Positions 35,368 to 46,845 of a stretch of 64,000 nucleotides of DNA are shown piece by piece (within the stretch, counting starts at the first letter, position 1; every line of letters starts with the position of its first letter). Below the pieces are notes generated by a model that made no database searches, was not told the DNA's origin, and worked only from the letters and a program-made list of their open reading frames with translations. Origin of the DNA: Sequoia sempervirens (lineage: Eukaryota > Streptophyta > Pinopsida > Cupressales > Cupressaceae). The position numbers and the translations under genes were made by a program. Where the stretch lies: contig VDFB02373365.1 of the NCBI GenBank assembly GCA_007258455.2, positions 220,318,552 through 220,382,551 on the forward strand. Reading direction: 5' to 3'.

Positions 35368-37134
35368 AGCTTAGATTTTGAACGTTAGAGATAATCTATC
35401 ATAATACTATTTGAATTATGACAAATTGATAAGAAAATTTGACTTATGTGTTCATTAGATCCATTATTCATGCTCTCATGCATTAGTTTAAACTTATTTC
35501 ATATAATTGAATATGTAGTTATTTTGCAGCCAATATTTTTTACTGAGTCTTAGACTGAAATAAAAAATTGGGCTGCCAAGTCTTTGCAAAGTTCAAATTT
35601 TCAAAAGTGTGTTTACAGGCAATTCATCAATAACTATTTTGCTATGCTTTAAAGAAAACAACAATCTTTTGTATAATGGTAGAACAAATTTCTATATAGT
35701 GGTAGACTTAGAACCTCCTAATCTATATCTACATAAAAGATGCTGCCAATACAAACAGCTTAGTATTTTGACTTGTGTCCTTCATAAATATTGAACGATT
35801 TAATCTAAAACCTTTCATACTTGTGCATGAAATCGTCTTGTACAAGAAGGATTACATGTTATAAATTGTTTGGAGAACATTTCGGACCAATAAACTCCCA
35901 CAAAGAAGCAACTACATGAATCATGAAAACAATATAAATAAGTCGAGTTGCAGTGTACTCAACCTGCAGTCTCTATGGAAATTAACAATTGATGGATACG
36001 AATGGAGAATAACTCATTATACATTTTGCTAGCTAAAATGTGTATAATCAATGTACCTGTCATTTGATCTACATTTATAGTTTGGTGGAGGAAGGTACCT
36101 AATAGTTGAGTGTTGTCTTATAATAGTACATGGACTTCTAAAGGATTTATTTATTTTTTAAATCATACTTCATGTGACATCCAAAATTAAAATTAATAAA
36201 TCATATGATAACACAGGCATCCCAAAAACACTTGATATAATATATAAATTATGAACCTACCTTTTTCTTTGTATTTAAAATCGCCTATACCAAATACTTT
36301 AAAAAAAGCCATTCACTTAATATTAGTGCAAAAATGCAGCTCATATTAGTGCAATAGTGCAGCTCATATTAGTGTAAAAGTGCAGCTCTGGCACATCCTA
36401 TTAATAGTTCCATAAAAATTTGGTTAAGTAATTCCAAATGAGCACAGCAAACAAGCCAACATAGGGTGCCGAACTATTGGGACCTCCCCCACCATTGGAA
36501 AATGCAAACACCCAACAAACAGCTAAAATGAGTAGCATGTACAGTACCGGTGGTTGAATTAACCTAAATAAGAATTCTAAAATCTCAAAGATCTTTGCAA
36601 AACATACCCCACTTAGAAAGTAAGAGAAACCTATCTCATCCTAATCAGTGGAAAAGAACACTTTAGAATCTATCATTCAACATCATGTACTTTTTAGAAT
36701 CCAAAGAACAGAAGGGGGGCGATGGTAGAGATTTCTACAACATGAACATTGTTAAAATCGGTGGAAAAGATTAAGTGGCTTCAAACAATAATGGTTTTCA
36801 AAACTGACCCCAAGGCCTGCATCTTGCCACCCAGGGCCTTGCTTACATACAGACACTTATATTAACTATATTAGGATACTGCATGTAAGCCAAAAAAAAA
36901 AAGAAAATCCCAAGACCCTGCTTTCATGACCTTCATGATGGGCTTGGAGATGTAAATCAGGCAACCCAGATCACAGTAAAACCCCGTAAACCCCCATCTA
37001 TTTCCCAAACACTTGAATGGCCCTACGTCCTCAACAAAACCATGAACTTGAGTCTGAAGTTGAAGCACAAAAACAACTGCGTGCATGCCTACAGAAACAC
37101 ACTTAAAACTAAAACCTTTAGAAGAGTTAATTAC

Positions 37135-37415
37135 CAATGCTCAATGACAATGTTTTTGGACTTGCCAGCATCCTCTGAACCATTGCTCTCCACACCTACT
37201 TGACCTTTCACTTCTTCTCCAGCCTCTTGTCCATTAGAAACAGGCGCACTCCTTGCACTTCTCCTAGGCTTTTTAGCTGGGGGTTGTTCCTCTACATGAT
37301 TTGAGGTGGATTTTTCCTCTTCCTTTGGCTCCTCGGGAACATCTTTCGAGTTGGGTTTCTTTTTGTTTGAAGGAGGCTTTGCGCTAGCAGAGACACCTCT
37401 CTTCCTGGGAGCCAT
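37135..37415 (-). CDS. Exon 1 of the Rdx/SelH-like protein (right contig copy)
   Basis: Identical to 28322-28602 at an offset of 8,813 bp, including the TG/GTAATT donor. The intron sequence immediately downstream has a diverged copy of the hAT remnant. The matching exon 2 is not present to the right of the gap, because the right contig begins inside intron 1. Counting this as a second gene would probably be wrong. Confidence 0.72.
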
Positions 37416-39015
37416 TGAAAGTTTTTCTAAGATTAAAATCTACTCAGCCTCCTCTCTTTTGTTCTACTTCACTGCTGAAACATGTTAATACCAAGGTTTT
37501 CCCTCCAAAATATCCCCACTACCTAGAATCTTGTTTACCAGCACCTCCCACTTGATCGGTTTTTCGTTGGGCCACATCACAATTAACACTTTATTTTCAT
37601 TCTCTTATTGTACTTGATAATAAATGGGCATTTATTAAACCGCAATGCAGCCCATAACTTCTACGATATAGGACATCAACTAGGTATCCTTTCGTAGGGA
37701 AATAAAATTCGTAAATAGAAGGATAGTTTAATAATAATTATAATTAAAAAAAAATTGTAAATCACTTTAATGTTTAATATTTTAAATAAAATATAAAACA
37801 TTTAGTGATAGGATAGTATTTGTTTTTTATTGGATCAAAATCCTAATTCTAATTCTACTATAATACGGACCATAATTATAACCCTAACACAAAATCCTAA
37901 CTCTAATTTTAATTCTAAAGCTAACCTTAAACCTAATTCTAAATTTAATCCTAACATTAAGACATTTTTTGAAGTGTGATTAAGGAGAGTATTGTTTACA
38001 TTTTTATAACTATAAATTTAATTTTTATTGTAACCTTAATTTGTAATCTAATTCAAACTCTAACCCTTATTTTAATTATTTTGTAACCCTATTTCTAACC
38101 CTGATTCTAAGCACAACCCTAGTTCTAACCCTAACCAAAATTATAATGATTATATAATTATAATTAAGCAAAGAAAATGATTTTAGAATTGCAAATGGTA
38201 AGGAATAGAATTATGATTTAGTTAATAATTATTTAATTAGGATTATAATTAATTTTTTTGGTAAGTGTGATTTTTTGCTAGAGATTGTGAATTTCATTAT
38301 CATACTTATTAAGCTAAAAAATTATGAAGATAGATAATATGCTTAGTAAGCTATATATATATAAGCTTAATTTAATCATGAATGCCTTTGTTTAGATGAA
38401 TAGAAAGGATTTTGAAGAGCTCATATCCTTTAGAAGAGCAATGTCGAAAAGAGCTTCAATATGGTGAATTAGGTATTAGTAGCTTATTTTGTTGATTTTA
38501 GAGAGGGTACTCAGTACTGAGATACACATGGACATCATTTTGATTAAATCTTCAAGAAAGATATTAATCAACAATCAAAGTTGGAAAATTTGTCTTGGAA
38601 TTTTCAATAATTTATAATGTTGATGAGAGACTCCTCATATCGCATTTGTAAGTGGAGGATGTCAAAATCTTGGAATTTTAAATATAAAAATAAAATACAA
38701 TACAAATGAATATTTTATAACATAATTTATAGTATATAATATATTTATATTATATAATATATTAGATATTTATATTATATAATATATAATATAATAATAT
38801 AATATAACATATATTTTATTTTCTAACTGACACAAAGATTTGGAGGGGTGGCTAACTTCTTACATTTTACTTGGGCCAAAAGAATATTGTTAATTTAAAT
38901 ATAATATTTAATCAAGGTTCGAGAATAATATTTAATTATACAGATCAATGGCACACAGTTAAAATATTGTCAGATGTACTTAGTTTAGAATGTTGTGTCA
39001 TTGATCCAATTAGTT

Positions 39016-39077
39016 CCACATCTATTGAGTCAACTCTAGGATAGTTAGCCTGTGATGTAGTCACGACCTACAAGATC
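39016..39077 (-). pseudogene. Beta-tubulin processed pseudogene, 3' part
   Basis: Minus-strand translation of 39016-39054 gives HRLTILELTQ, a stop, then MW. This parallels the beta-tubulin text 'YRALTVPELTQQMW', with one deleted residue and CAG changed to TAG. It sits directly against the ATATG target duplication and the Tat element. The 5' part of the same pseudogene, up to GQLNS and KLF, is on the other side of the element at 59071. About 20 residues between the two parts have been lost. Left of 39016 the match fades out. Confidence 0.6.
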
Positions 39078-39082
39078 ATATG

Positions 39083-40463
39083 TGTGATCCTTGATGTTTA
39101 TCCTATTCTAAAGATGCAAAACAACTATTATGCAATAAGGAAAAACACAAAAGACACATCAAAGATTAGCCCAAGGAATTGTTAACACAAAGAAAATAGA
39201 TGAAATAATGCAATTGCTTATACCTTCTCCATGTTGATGAATACTTTGGTTGGCCCTTAATGTTTAAGATCCTTGTGTGCTACTTGGATGGCTCGATGCA
39301 AGATTGGTAATATGACTAGATGCAAGTGCAAATGGTTAAAATGGCTTGGCTAAATGAGTGAAAATACTTGTGAATTGAGTGCTCAAAATGACAGCATAAG
39401 GATACTAAAATGACTAAGTCCAAATGCCTTAGAAAAGGGGGTATTTATAAAGAAAGAGAATTCAATGGTTGAGATTGAGCCACCAAGGTCAAGATGTAGG
39501 GCTATGGTGAGTTGAGGACTCACAAGCCCTCACATCTTGGCATGTGGAATGTGAGATGGCCTAGGATAAGATGATGTGGAAGTGAGGTGGAAGGGAGGTA
39601 CATGATGTGGAGGAAGGACAAGTACCTTGGGGGTGAGAAGATTTCCTCAAAAAGGAACTTCTTGTCTCCAAGTGAAGATGAAAGTGACATTTGAGGAATT
39701 TTGGAATTCCTCAAAAATCTCCATGGGAAATGAGAAAGTGGTTGGAGAAATAAATGTGAATTAAAATCTAATTCTTGGGAGAATCTAGTGGATAAGAGAG
39801 GGTCTCCAGAAAGGTGGGAGTTTGTCACATGTGGATGAGGTGACAAGTCAAATGTTCTAGAAGTTGCATGGGGATAAGGTAAGTCTTGAAAGGATAAAAT
39901 GTGAATTAAAAATTCACATGGGGAGGAGAGAGACCTAGGATGAATAAGTGTGAATTAAAAATTCACATGGGAAAGAGGGTCAATGCTAAAAAAAGCAAAT
40001 GAAAGGGTTGACTAAAAAGGGGTGCTAAATGTGGCTAATGACTTTGATTAAGGTTGTGCAAATACCTTATTAGGATAATTAATGAGAGATTAGAAGCAAG
40101 TGGAAAATGTAGGAGAATGTGACATTAATCCCGGATTAAGAGGATGCACATCTTAATCATGAATTAATTAAATTAATCCTGATTAGAAAGGGATTATGGA
40201 GGATGTGACAAGGATAGAGAAAAATGAAGGATTTTAAATTGATTTTATTCAAAAAGGTTAAATGACTAAATTAAATAAATTGATGTATTTATTTAATTTA
40301 GAGAGGAAAAAGGTGAAAGGTAAAGCATTTAATTGTTAAATTAAATATTTTAAGGACTTTAGGAAGAAAATGTAATATTAGTTAAATAAATTAATATTGA
40401 CAGAATGGACGAATAAAGAGGTGAATTTGATTGTATGGGAGTGATCAAATTTAGATGTCTACA
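39083..40463 (-). repeat. 3' LTR of the Tat element
   Basis: This 1,381-bp LTR starts TGTAGACATC and ends GGATCACA on the minus strand. It matches 57665-59065 along its full length with scattered substitutions and short indels. A TATA box, TATAAATA on the minus strand, lies at 39442-39449. Confidence 0.88.
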
Positions 40464-40478
40464 TTTTGCCCCTCTTCG
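40464..40478 (-). other. Polypurine tract of the Tat element
   Basis: The minus strand reads CGAAGAGGGGCAAAA directly before the 3' LTR start TGTAGACATC. This is the expected position and makeup of the plus-strand primer. Confidence 0.8.
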
Positions 40479-40978
40479 AAATATTGTTAGAGTAATAGTG
40501 TTTCGAAGAAAAATAAAATGCAAAAGAGTAAGGAAGTGGTAGGACTTGATGCCTCAGCATGAAAGAGGTTGAATGAGCTACTCGAATAGAGGGAACTGGA
40601 GAGAGATGCCCCAATGACTGTGCCGAAGGAAGGGGGAACAATGGTAGGGTATGCCCCCTCAAGAGGGCGATTGGGGAAATAAAAGGGGGGCTCAGACGAA
40701 TTCTCAATAGAAAGAAATAGAAGGGACCATTAGATAGAGCTCGAAAAACTGAGCAACTTTGGTTTGTGAATGGAGTCAATCAAATGCACGGTTTGCAAAT
40801 GGCGGCCCCGAAAAAGTAGGGAATTAGTTGGAGGAAAAAAAAAGGTTAAATAAAAGGTAAAAAATACCTTTTATTTTAGAAGGATAAAAAGAGGGGTTAA
40901 AAGGTAATTTAAAAATTTACCTCATCTCATTGTTACTATAGCAGTTGAGAGAAGAGGAGAGGAAGAGATCGAGGAGTG

Positions 40979-43900
40979 ATGATGTCGTCAAATAATGAAA
41001 CCGAGATTATCCACCGGGCAAACGAGGTGTGGAGATTCTACAGCGAGTATTCAGTGTCCCGCCAGGTTAGCAACGAAAACCCTTCATGTGTGTTTTAAGC
41101 ATTTTTAATATGTTTTTGAATAACTTTTCAAAATTTGAGCACATGAATTTTGTTGATGGGGTGGGATAGAAAATTGGGTATGAGTCAGTTTTTTGAAAAT
41201 AAACAAAATTTAATATTTTTTTAGGGGGGAATAGGAGGGCGGCAAGGGCGTGGTTACCCCGCGCCAGGGCGCATCCGCCCCACACCGGGGCGTGGCTACC
41301 CCGCACCAGGGCATGGTCGCCCCGCCCTGTGGAGCGTAGCCGCCCCAGTCTAGGGGTGCAGCTGCCCTCGGCTGGGGCGGGTCCGCCCCGACCAAGGGTG
41401 AGGCTGCCCTGGCTGAGGGCGAGTCCGCCCCGGCCAAGGGTGAGGCTACCCTGGTTGAGGGCGAGTTCGCCCCAACAAGGAAGGAAGGGGGAGGGGAAAA
41501 AGGAAAATAAAAGAAAAGAAGAAAAAAGGGGGGCAAAAAAGGATTATCCTGAGGCTGGGAAGAAAATGAGCTAATAAGAGGATGAATTTGTGTGCTGAGT
41601 TTGGACCGAGTACGGACTCATGAGCATCATTCAGATGTATTAGCGATGACGATTGCAGCGATGACCGGTGTGGATCATGCAACATTAGAGCATGCGGGGT
41701 TATTGCATTTTCTTCAGTTTTTGACATTAAGAGCTCATCAAGTGATGCTGACGGCATTGATAGAGAGATGGATTTTGGCGACATCGACTTTTCATCCCCC
41801 TACAGGGGAGATGACAGTGACCCTAGAGGATGTATGGCGCATCCTGAGGCTGCCTATAGCAGGGCGATTAGTGAGCGAGGTGGAGTCGAGGGGGGCAGAG
41901 CTAGATGAGACCATTTTGGTGTTGTTTGGACGTGATGATCTGCCCATTCAGAAGGGGCAGTTGGATTTAGATAGATGTTTGTCACTAAGGATGCCAGCCC
42001 TACCATTGTACCTGTGTGGGTTGATCAGCGGGATACTATTGTCGGACCGGGTAGGCGCTCTTGCAGTCTGCGGTACATGGAGATGATTTGACACATTGTT
42101 GAGTGGTGAAAGGGACAATTTTCATGGGGATCATGTGTATTAATCATTTATATAGGGATATGCATGTGATCTGCTACCGGAGGTCTACGAGTTTGACACA
42201 CATGACCTTATTACATATTTGGGCATAGGAGCACATTATGGTGACAAGGGCAGTAGTGGTGAGGAGAGGGACAGTGGATGATAGAGAACTAGTTGTGTGG
42301 GAGTACGGGGAGGCTAGAGGTTAGGTATTGTGATATGAGATGTAGGGGGATATGGATGGGTGGAGGAGAGCCTTGGATGACTTGCAGGTGGTAGAGGTAG
42401 AGTGGCGGCCATATATGTATCAGCAGTTTAGGGGATGGGATGATGAGGAGAGACATCAGGGCTACTTATGAGCAGATGTTCTTGATTGGGATTCTGCCAC
42501 GCATAGTAGAGGTGCATCAACCAAACAGAGTGGTGAGGCAGTTTGGGCTGAGACAGGATATTCCGGCAGCGCCTACCATGTTTTGTCGGTACAGTAGAGA
42601 GGTGCCATGGGGAGGCATCATTTCACCTAGAGTGGCCAAGGAGGCGTGGATGACAGGAGGATAGGAGCCCTACCCAGGGAGGGTTGGAGGAGATTGACAA
42701 CCAGGGGTGACAGGTCAATATCTTGGGTGGTTCTAGAATATGAGATGGGAAAGGATTACTCCTACAGAGCCCATTATCGGGGCGTTGGGCTTCGGTCCAG
42801 AGGATGAGCAGAGATTGTAGGTGGAGATGAGGGGGAGAGTTCAACAGAGGAGGGGGGTTGCGAGAGAGGTCACGGAGGACAGGAGGGGGTGGACCAGGAG
42901 GAGGTCGGACAGGCAGTTGTAGATCAGCCAGTTAGGGCAGCAAGGAGGAGGAGACAGCGCAGGAGAGGCCAGAAGGAGAGGGATGATCAGCAACATAGGG
43001 AGGCTGAGATGGAGGCAAGGGAGGAGAGAGTTAAGCTAGAGAGGGGGGTGATGATAGGACAACGAAGGAGATCACAAGGGAGGAGTTAGCCACAAAGATC
43101 CCAGGGGAAGAGTAGGGTTGAGGAGGTGGAGGATGTGGAGGTGTTGGGAGCGAGGGAGGCACCAGAGGAGGAGAGGAGACCCTTAGGATGGCAGTTCGTG
43201 GTGGGGAGGCATGATCAGTCGCAGAGAGTTCGGGTCTACCCCACTGTGGAGGACCGCGAGACTCAGCAGGACAAGAGTGCAGGGGGGACGATGATGTTAT
43301 GGAGATAGATGGAGATGTTCCAGATATGGATGTTTTGGATGTAGAGCCATTGGCGGTGGTTCCTTATGTGGCCTCAGAGGATCCCATTGTACAGCTGAGA
43401 GGTACTGAGGCAAGGCTTCGGATTATGGAGCAGAGAGTGAGAGCACTCGAGGCCGAGCTAGTGAGAGTACAGGCAGAGAGTTAGAGGGATTATGAGGCCA
43501 TTGTTCTCTGCCTATATTCAAAGATGGGGATAGTGGAGAGGGAGAGGGATAGCTTGTAGGTAGACATACAGGGAGTGCGGAATGAGTTGGCTAGTGTGAG
43601 CTGGGACCATGATAGGCTACAAGAAGACGTCATCATATTATAGGCCAGGGGGAGTCAGAGGGGATGGCAGATTAGGGGTCAGCAGGCATTAGGCAGCAGA
43701 TAGATGATCTTCGGCAAGAGCAAGATAAGCTATGTGATAGAGTGCATTGTTTAGAGCAGACAGTCAGAGATATGGGGTTGATGTAGGAGAGGGAGGGTGA
43801 GGTGAGGGAGCAGGCATGTATTATGTAGGCAGAGAGAGATGTAGCATAGGCGCAGGTGCAGGCTATGGAGGTAGAGAGGGATGTGGCGCAGGCATAAGTT

Positions 43901-44494
43901 TAGGTTTTGCAGAGTGAGAGAGAGTTGATAGAGGCATAGGTAGAGTCTCTACAGAGGAGGAGAGAGGAGGTAGTGTCAAAGGTATTGGCTCTCTAGAGAG
44001 AGCAAGATTCAGCAGAGTTGAGATTACAGGCTTTACAGTGTGACAAGGATGCAACAGTGGCTCGGGCACAGGCTGCCCAAAGGGAGAGGGATGCGGCAGA
44101 GGTACAGATGCAGATGCTACAAGTAGAGAGGGATGTCATAGTGGCTCAGGCGCAGGGAGTACAGAGTGAGGGTGGTATGCTAGGAGTAGATATACAGGTA
44201 TTGTAGAGGGAGAGGGATGTAGCGGTGGCGCGAGCGGTGGCTGCAGAGGAGATGAGGGATCAAGTACAAGAAGAGCTAGCACAACGACGATTATCTCAAG
44301 AGGCATGGGAGCAGGAGAGGAGAGCCATTACCAGGGACCGAGACAGGTATCGTCAGGAGCAAAATTTTGCTCGGGTCCAGGTTGTTGAGCGAGAGGAGAA
44401 TATGAGAGAGGCAGGATTTTGGATGGCTGCATATCATCATGTGGTTCCTAATCTGGCACAACGAACATTATGTTACATTCGACAAACACCTTAG
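40979..44494 (+). pseudogene. Antisense plant mobile domain (PMD) plus coiled-coil gene inside the Tat element
   Basis: The gene runs opposite to gag-pol, between integrase and the 3' LTR. 40979-41097 opens MMSSNNETEIIHRANEVWRF. After a GC-rich insert, 41592-42086 gives the PMD core: ALIERWILATSTFHPPTGEM, then TVTLEDVWRILRLPIAGRLV. This matches the 'ERWRPETHTFHLPFGE(M/C)T(I/V)TLQDV' signature of PF10536. Decayed frames follow. Between about 43300 and 44494 there is a charged heptad region with a two-heptad period (RERDAAEVQMQMLQVERD), a coiled coil built from roughly 42-nt repeats. PMD proteins (MAIN/MAIL1 in Arabidopsis) act in silencing and genome stability, and PMD copies are known in transposons. 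Many stops interrupt this one. A splice junction removing the GC-rich insert is possible, but no in-phase pair was found. Confidence 0.75.
41233..41476. repeat. GC-rich 21-bp tandem repeat inside the antisense PMD gene
   Basis: The unit is approximately GGGGCGTGGCTACCCCGCACC, repeated about eleven times with drift. It is strikingly GC-rich against AT-rich surroundings. The GGGCGTGG and CGCCCC words also build the 53-bp array in the 5' leader of the same element. Confidence 0.8.
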
Positions 44495-46845
44495 ATGTTA
44501 GCGCCATCTCAGTCACTGGGGACGCAAACCCGAGGTTTTAGTGAGTCACCGAGGGTTTCTCCAGGCAGGGGGACAGTACCTGATTCTCCACAGAGATCAG
44601 ATGTGGGCAATTCATTCAGCAGGTGACAGGTTACTAGGTTTTTGATAGGTGCAAGGTAGATGGATAGTACAGAGTTGCAGTTGTTATTTACATGACCTTG
44701 TACTGGTATTTTGATATGATGATTTTGTATACGATGGTCATAGATTTTGATGACATTGACGACATTATTATGATGTTATTCATGTGATAGTCATGATTAT
44801 GAGATGTACTTTGGACTTTTGTTATATTTATATATGATATATGATAGCCCTTATTGACACCATGTTCATGTGTTGGATGAGTGATCGTGTTTATGCATTT
44901 GTGGACTATGGATGATTTTATTGATGCATATGTGGATGCTTATATGATGATATGATGTATGCATATGTTTTATCTATGATGGCTTATGTAGATGTTTATG
45001 TATGGATGCTTATTTGATTTATTGACGTGTATGTATATGTTTATGATGGCTTATGTGGATGCTTTTATGAATGTTTTATACATGCAGAATGTGATGTATT
45101 ATGAGTCTAACAATTTATGATGCAGGTGGCGATGTATGTATGTATAGACCTAGTTATGCGTGGATACTTATCATAATGATGCAAATGTATGGATCTAAAG
45201 TGTAATTAATTTATGGTAAAACAACAGTAACATTAATGTCAATAAGGACGTACATAATAATGGAATATGGGTGTGGGCATAGTGTGAGTTTGCACTTGTC
45301 ACAATCCTTTTAGTATCTTGAGAAGAATAGGGGATAGAGGGGAAAATATTTGCACAACCAAAATCATAGGGTGAATGCAATGCAGCGGTCATGATCATGA
45401 AATGAATCATAATACAATTTGCCATCTTTGGAGCACTAATTTTTGCTATAGCATAAGACACCTAGTACCAGGGTATAGGAAACCAAGGCAAGTGAGCGTC
45501 GAATGCATGAAACAAATACACAGACAAGAAGGCTATCCCAACACCCCAAAGTGTCAAAGACTTTGGTCGAGCCAGGTATTGGGATAACCACAAGCACAAA
45601 GGGATGCCCCAATGTAACACAAGATCACAGGGATCTTGGTGGGTACTACGTGGGACAACCCAACAAACAACAACAATAAAAGATCAAGATATGCCCCTAT
45701 GTGAATCAGCCAAAACACACCATAATATGATAGATTATGGTGATCTTAACTAATTGTAATAGGGAGCTCAAATGATAAACAAAAACCAAAAGTATCAAAA
45801 GATCGCAATCAAATTTCAAACATCCTTTTCCATAGGATCGAGAGGATAGATGAGGTTGATGAGGTCTGTTAGGAAGGATGCATCATGTTGAGACCGATGA
45901 TGGATACTAAACTAAAAGATCGATATGACATGGGATACTCTGAACCGATTGGATCTGTTGATACTAGCGGATCTCGTTTGTTAATAACTAGCTAGATAAG
46001 GGCATAGCTTGATGACACAACACAAGAGAGACAAGTCACAAGACATAAGACTGACACATCCTACAGACCTAGGGGCTCGAGGGCTAATCATAGATTAGAA
46101 TTGCCTATGTGAAAGCGCAAAGCCCTTGTAGTTCTTGAAAAGACTATGGATAAAGCGGAAAGAAGGCAATGATGACCGATGATGAATGACACAAGACATG
46201 ACACACAAATGCCCCGAGGGAGGATCAAATGATCAACCTTGCCTACGTGAAAACGCAGGGGCAACATAGTTCAAAAAAGATGAATGATAAACAACCACGG
46301 ATAAAAGCAAAAAGGGACTGATGGACACAAACGATGGAGGACCAAATAGGTTGGTCCAAAAGGCCCCGGGGGCAGATCAAATGATTAGCCTTGCCTACAT
46401 GAAAGCGCAGGGGCAACGTAGTTTGACTAAAACAAAAAAGGATCGTTGGGACAAGATGGAAACTAGGTGAGACCGACACGATGGATGCTTCAAGATGATG
46501 ACACAAATTATCAAATGAACAAACTTATGACAGAAGCTCAGACTAGGATAAAAAGCTCAGGAAGATAGATAGCATATAATCGTCCATGCTCAATTGAAAG
46601 ATACCAAGTGGCCAAGGATGGAGTGGGAGAGGATGTCAGGATAGGATGGATAGAGTCATAAAGTAATTAGGACGCAAGGTAGATAATGATTAAGCCCTCT
46701 ACGAATGATGCTTGTTACCAAGTTTTTACCACCCGTACCTATCCAAGGCACCACCAAAGGTGGTTTTCACCATGGGATGAATATATTTCTCTTTACTATT
46801 TTTTGGATTTTTTGGATTTTTTGCAAGTAGGGTTACCAAGCGGAC
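44495..46845. other. Non-coding segment between PMD gene and integrase
   Basis: 44740-45110 is a degenerate repeat of TTATGTGGATGCTTATATGA-type words, plus-strand GT/AT-rich. It probably lies in the 3' region of the PMD gene. 46080-46430 contains three imperfect copies, about 150 bp apart, of a unit with GCCTACGTGAAAACGCAGGG and GATCAAATGATCAACCTTGC. No further protein was recognised. Confidence 0.55.

Larger units (their letters stand above)
32118..40830. repeat. Second copy of 23300-32017 (probable overlapping contig end)
   Basis: The order and orientation of everything in 23300-32017 is repeated here. The left part (to 36976) differs by substitutions and indels: about ten differences plus a 7-bp deletion in some 190 bases around 26344/35158. 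Right of 28163 C versus 36976 G, I saw no difference through 32017/40830. The whole fits contig ends of one locus that overlap by 8.7 kb and were scaffolded end to end. Confidence 0.75.

Noticed and set aside
37135..37415. A second, tandem Rdx/SelH-like gene
   Set aside because: It is identical to the first exon and lacks its own exon 2. It lies in the block repeated around the N gap, so an assembly duplicate explains it better.
41210..41784. Overlapping proline/alanine-rich frames on both strands
   Set aside because: They arise from the 21-bp GC-rich repeat, which is open in several frames. They are a composition artefact.
44740..45110. Possible CRISPR-like or satellite array
   Set aside because: The TTATGTGGATGC words vary in length and spacing and there are no unique spacers. 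This is a degenerate simple repeat in a eukaryotic element.
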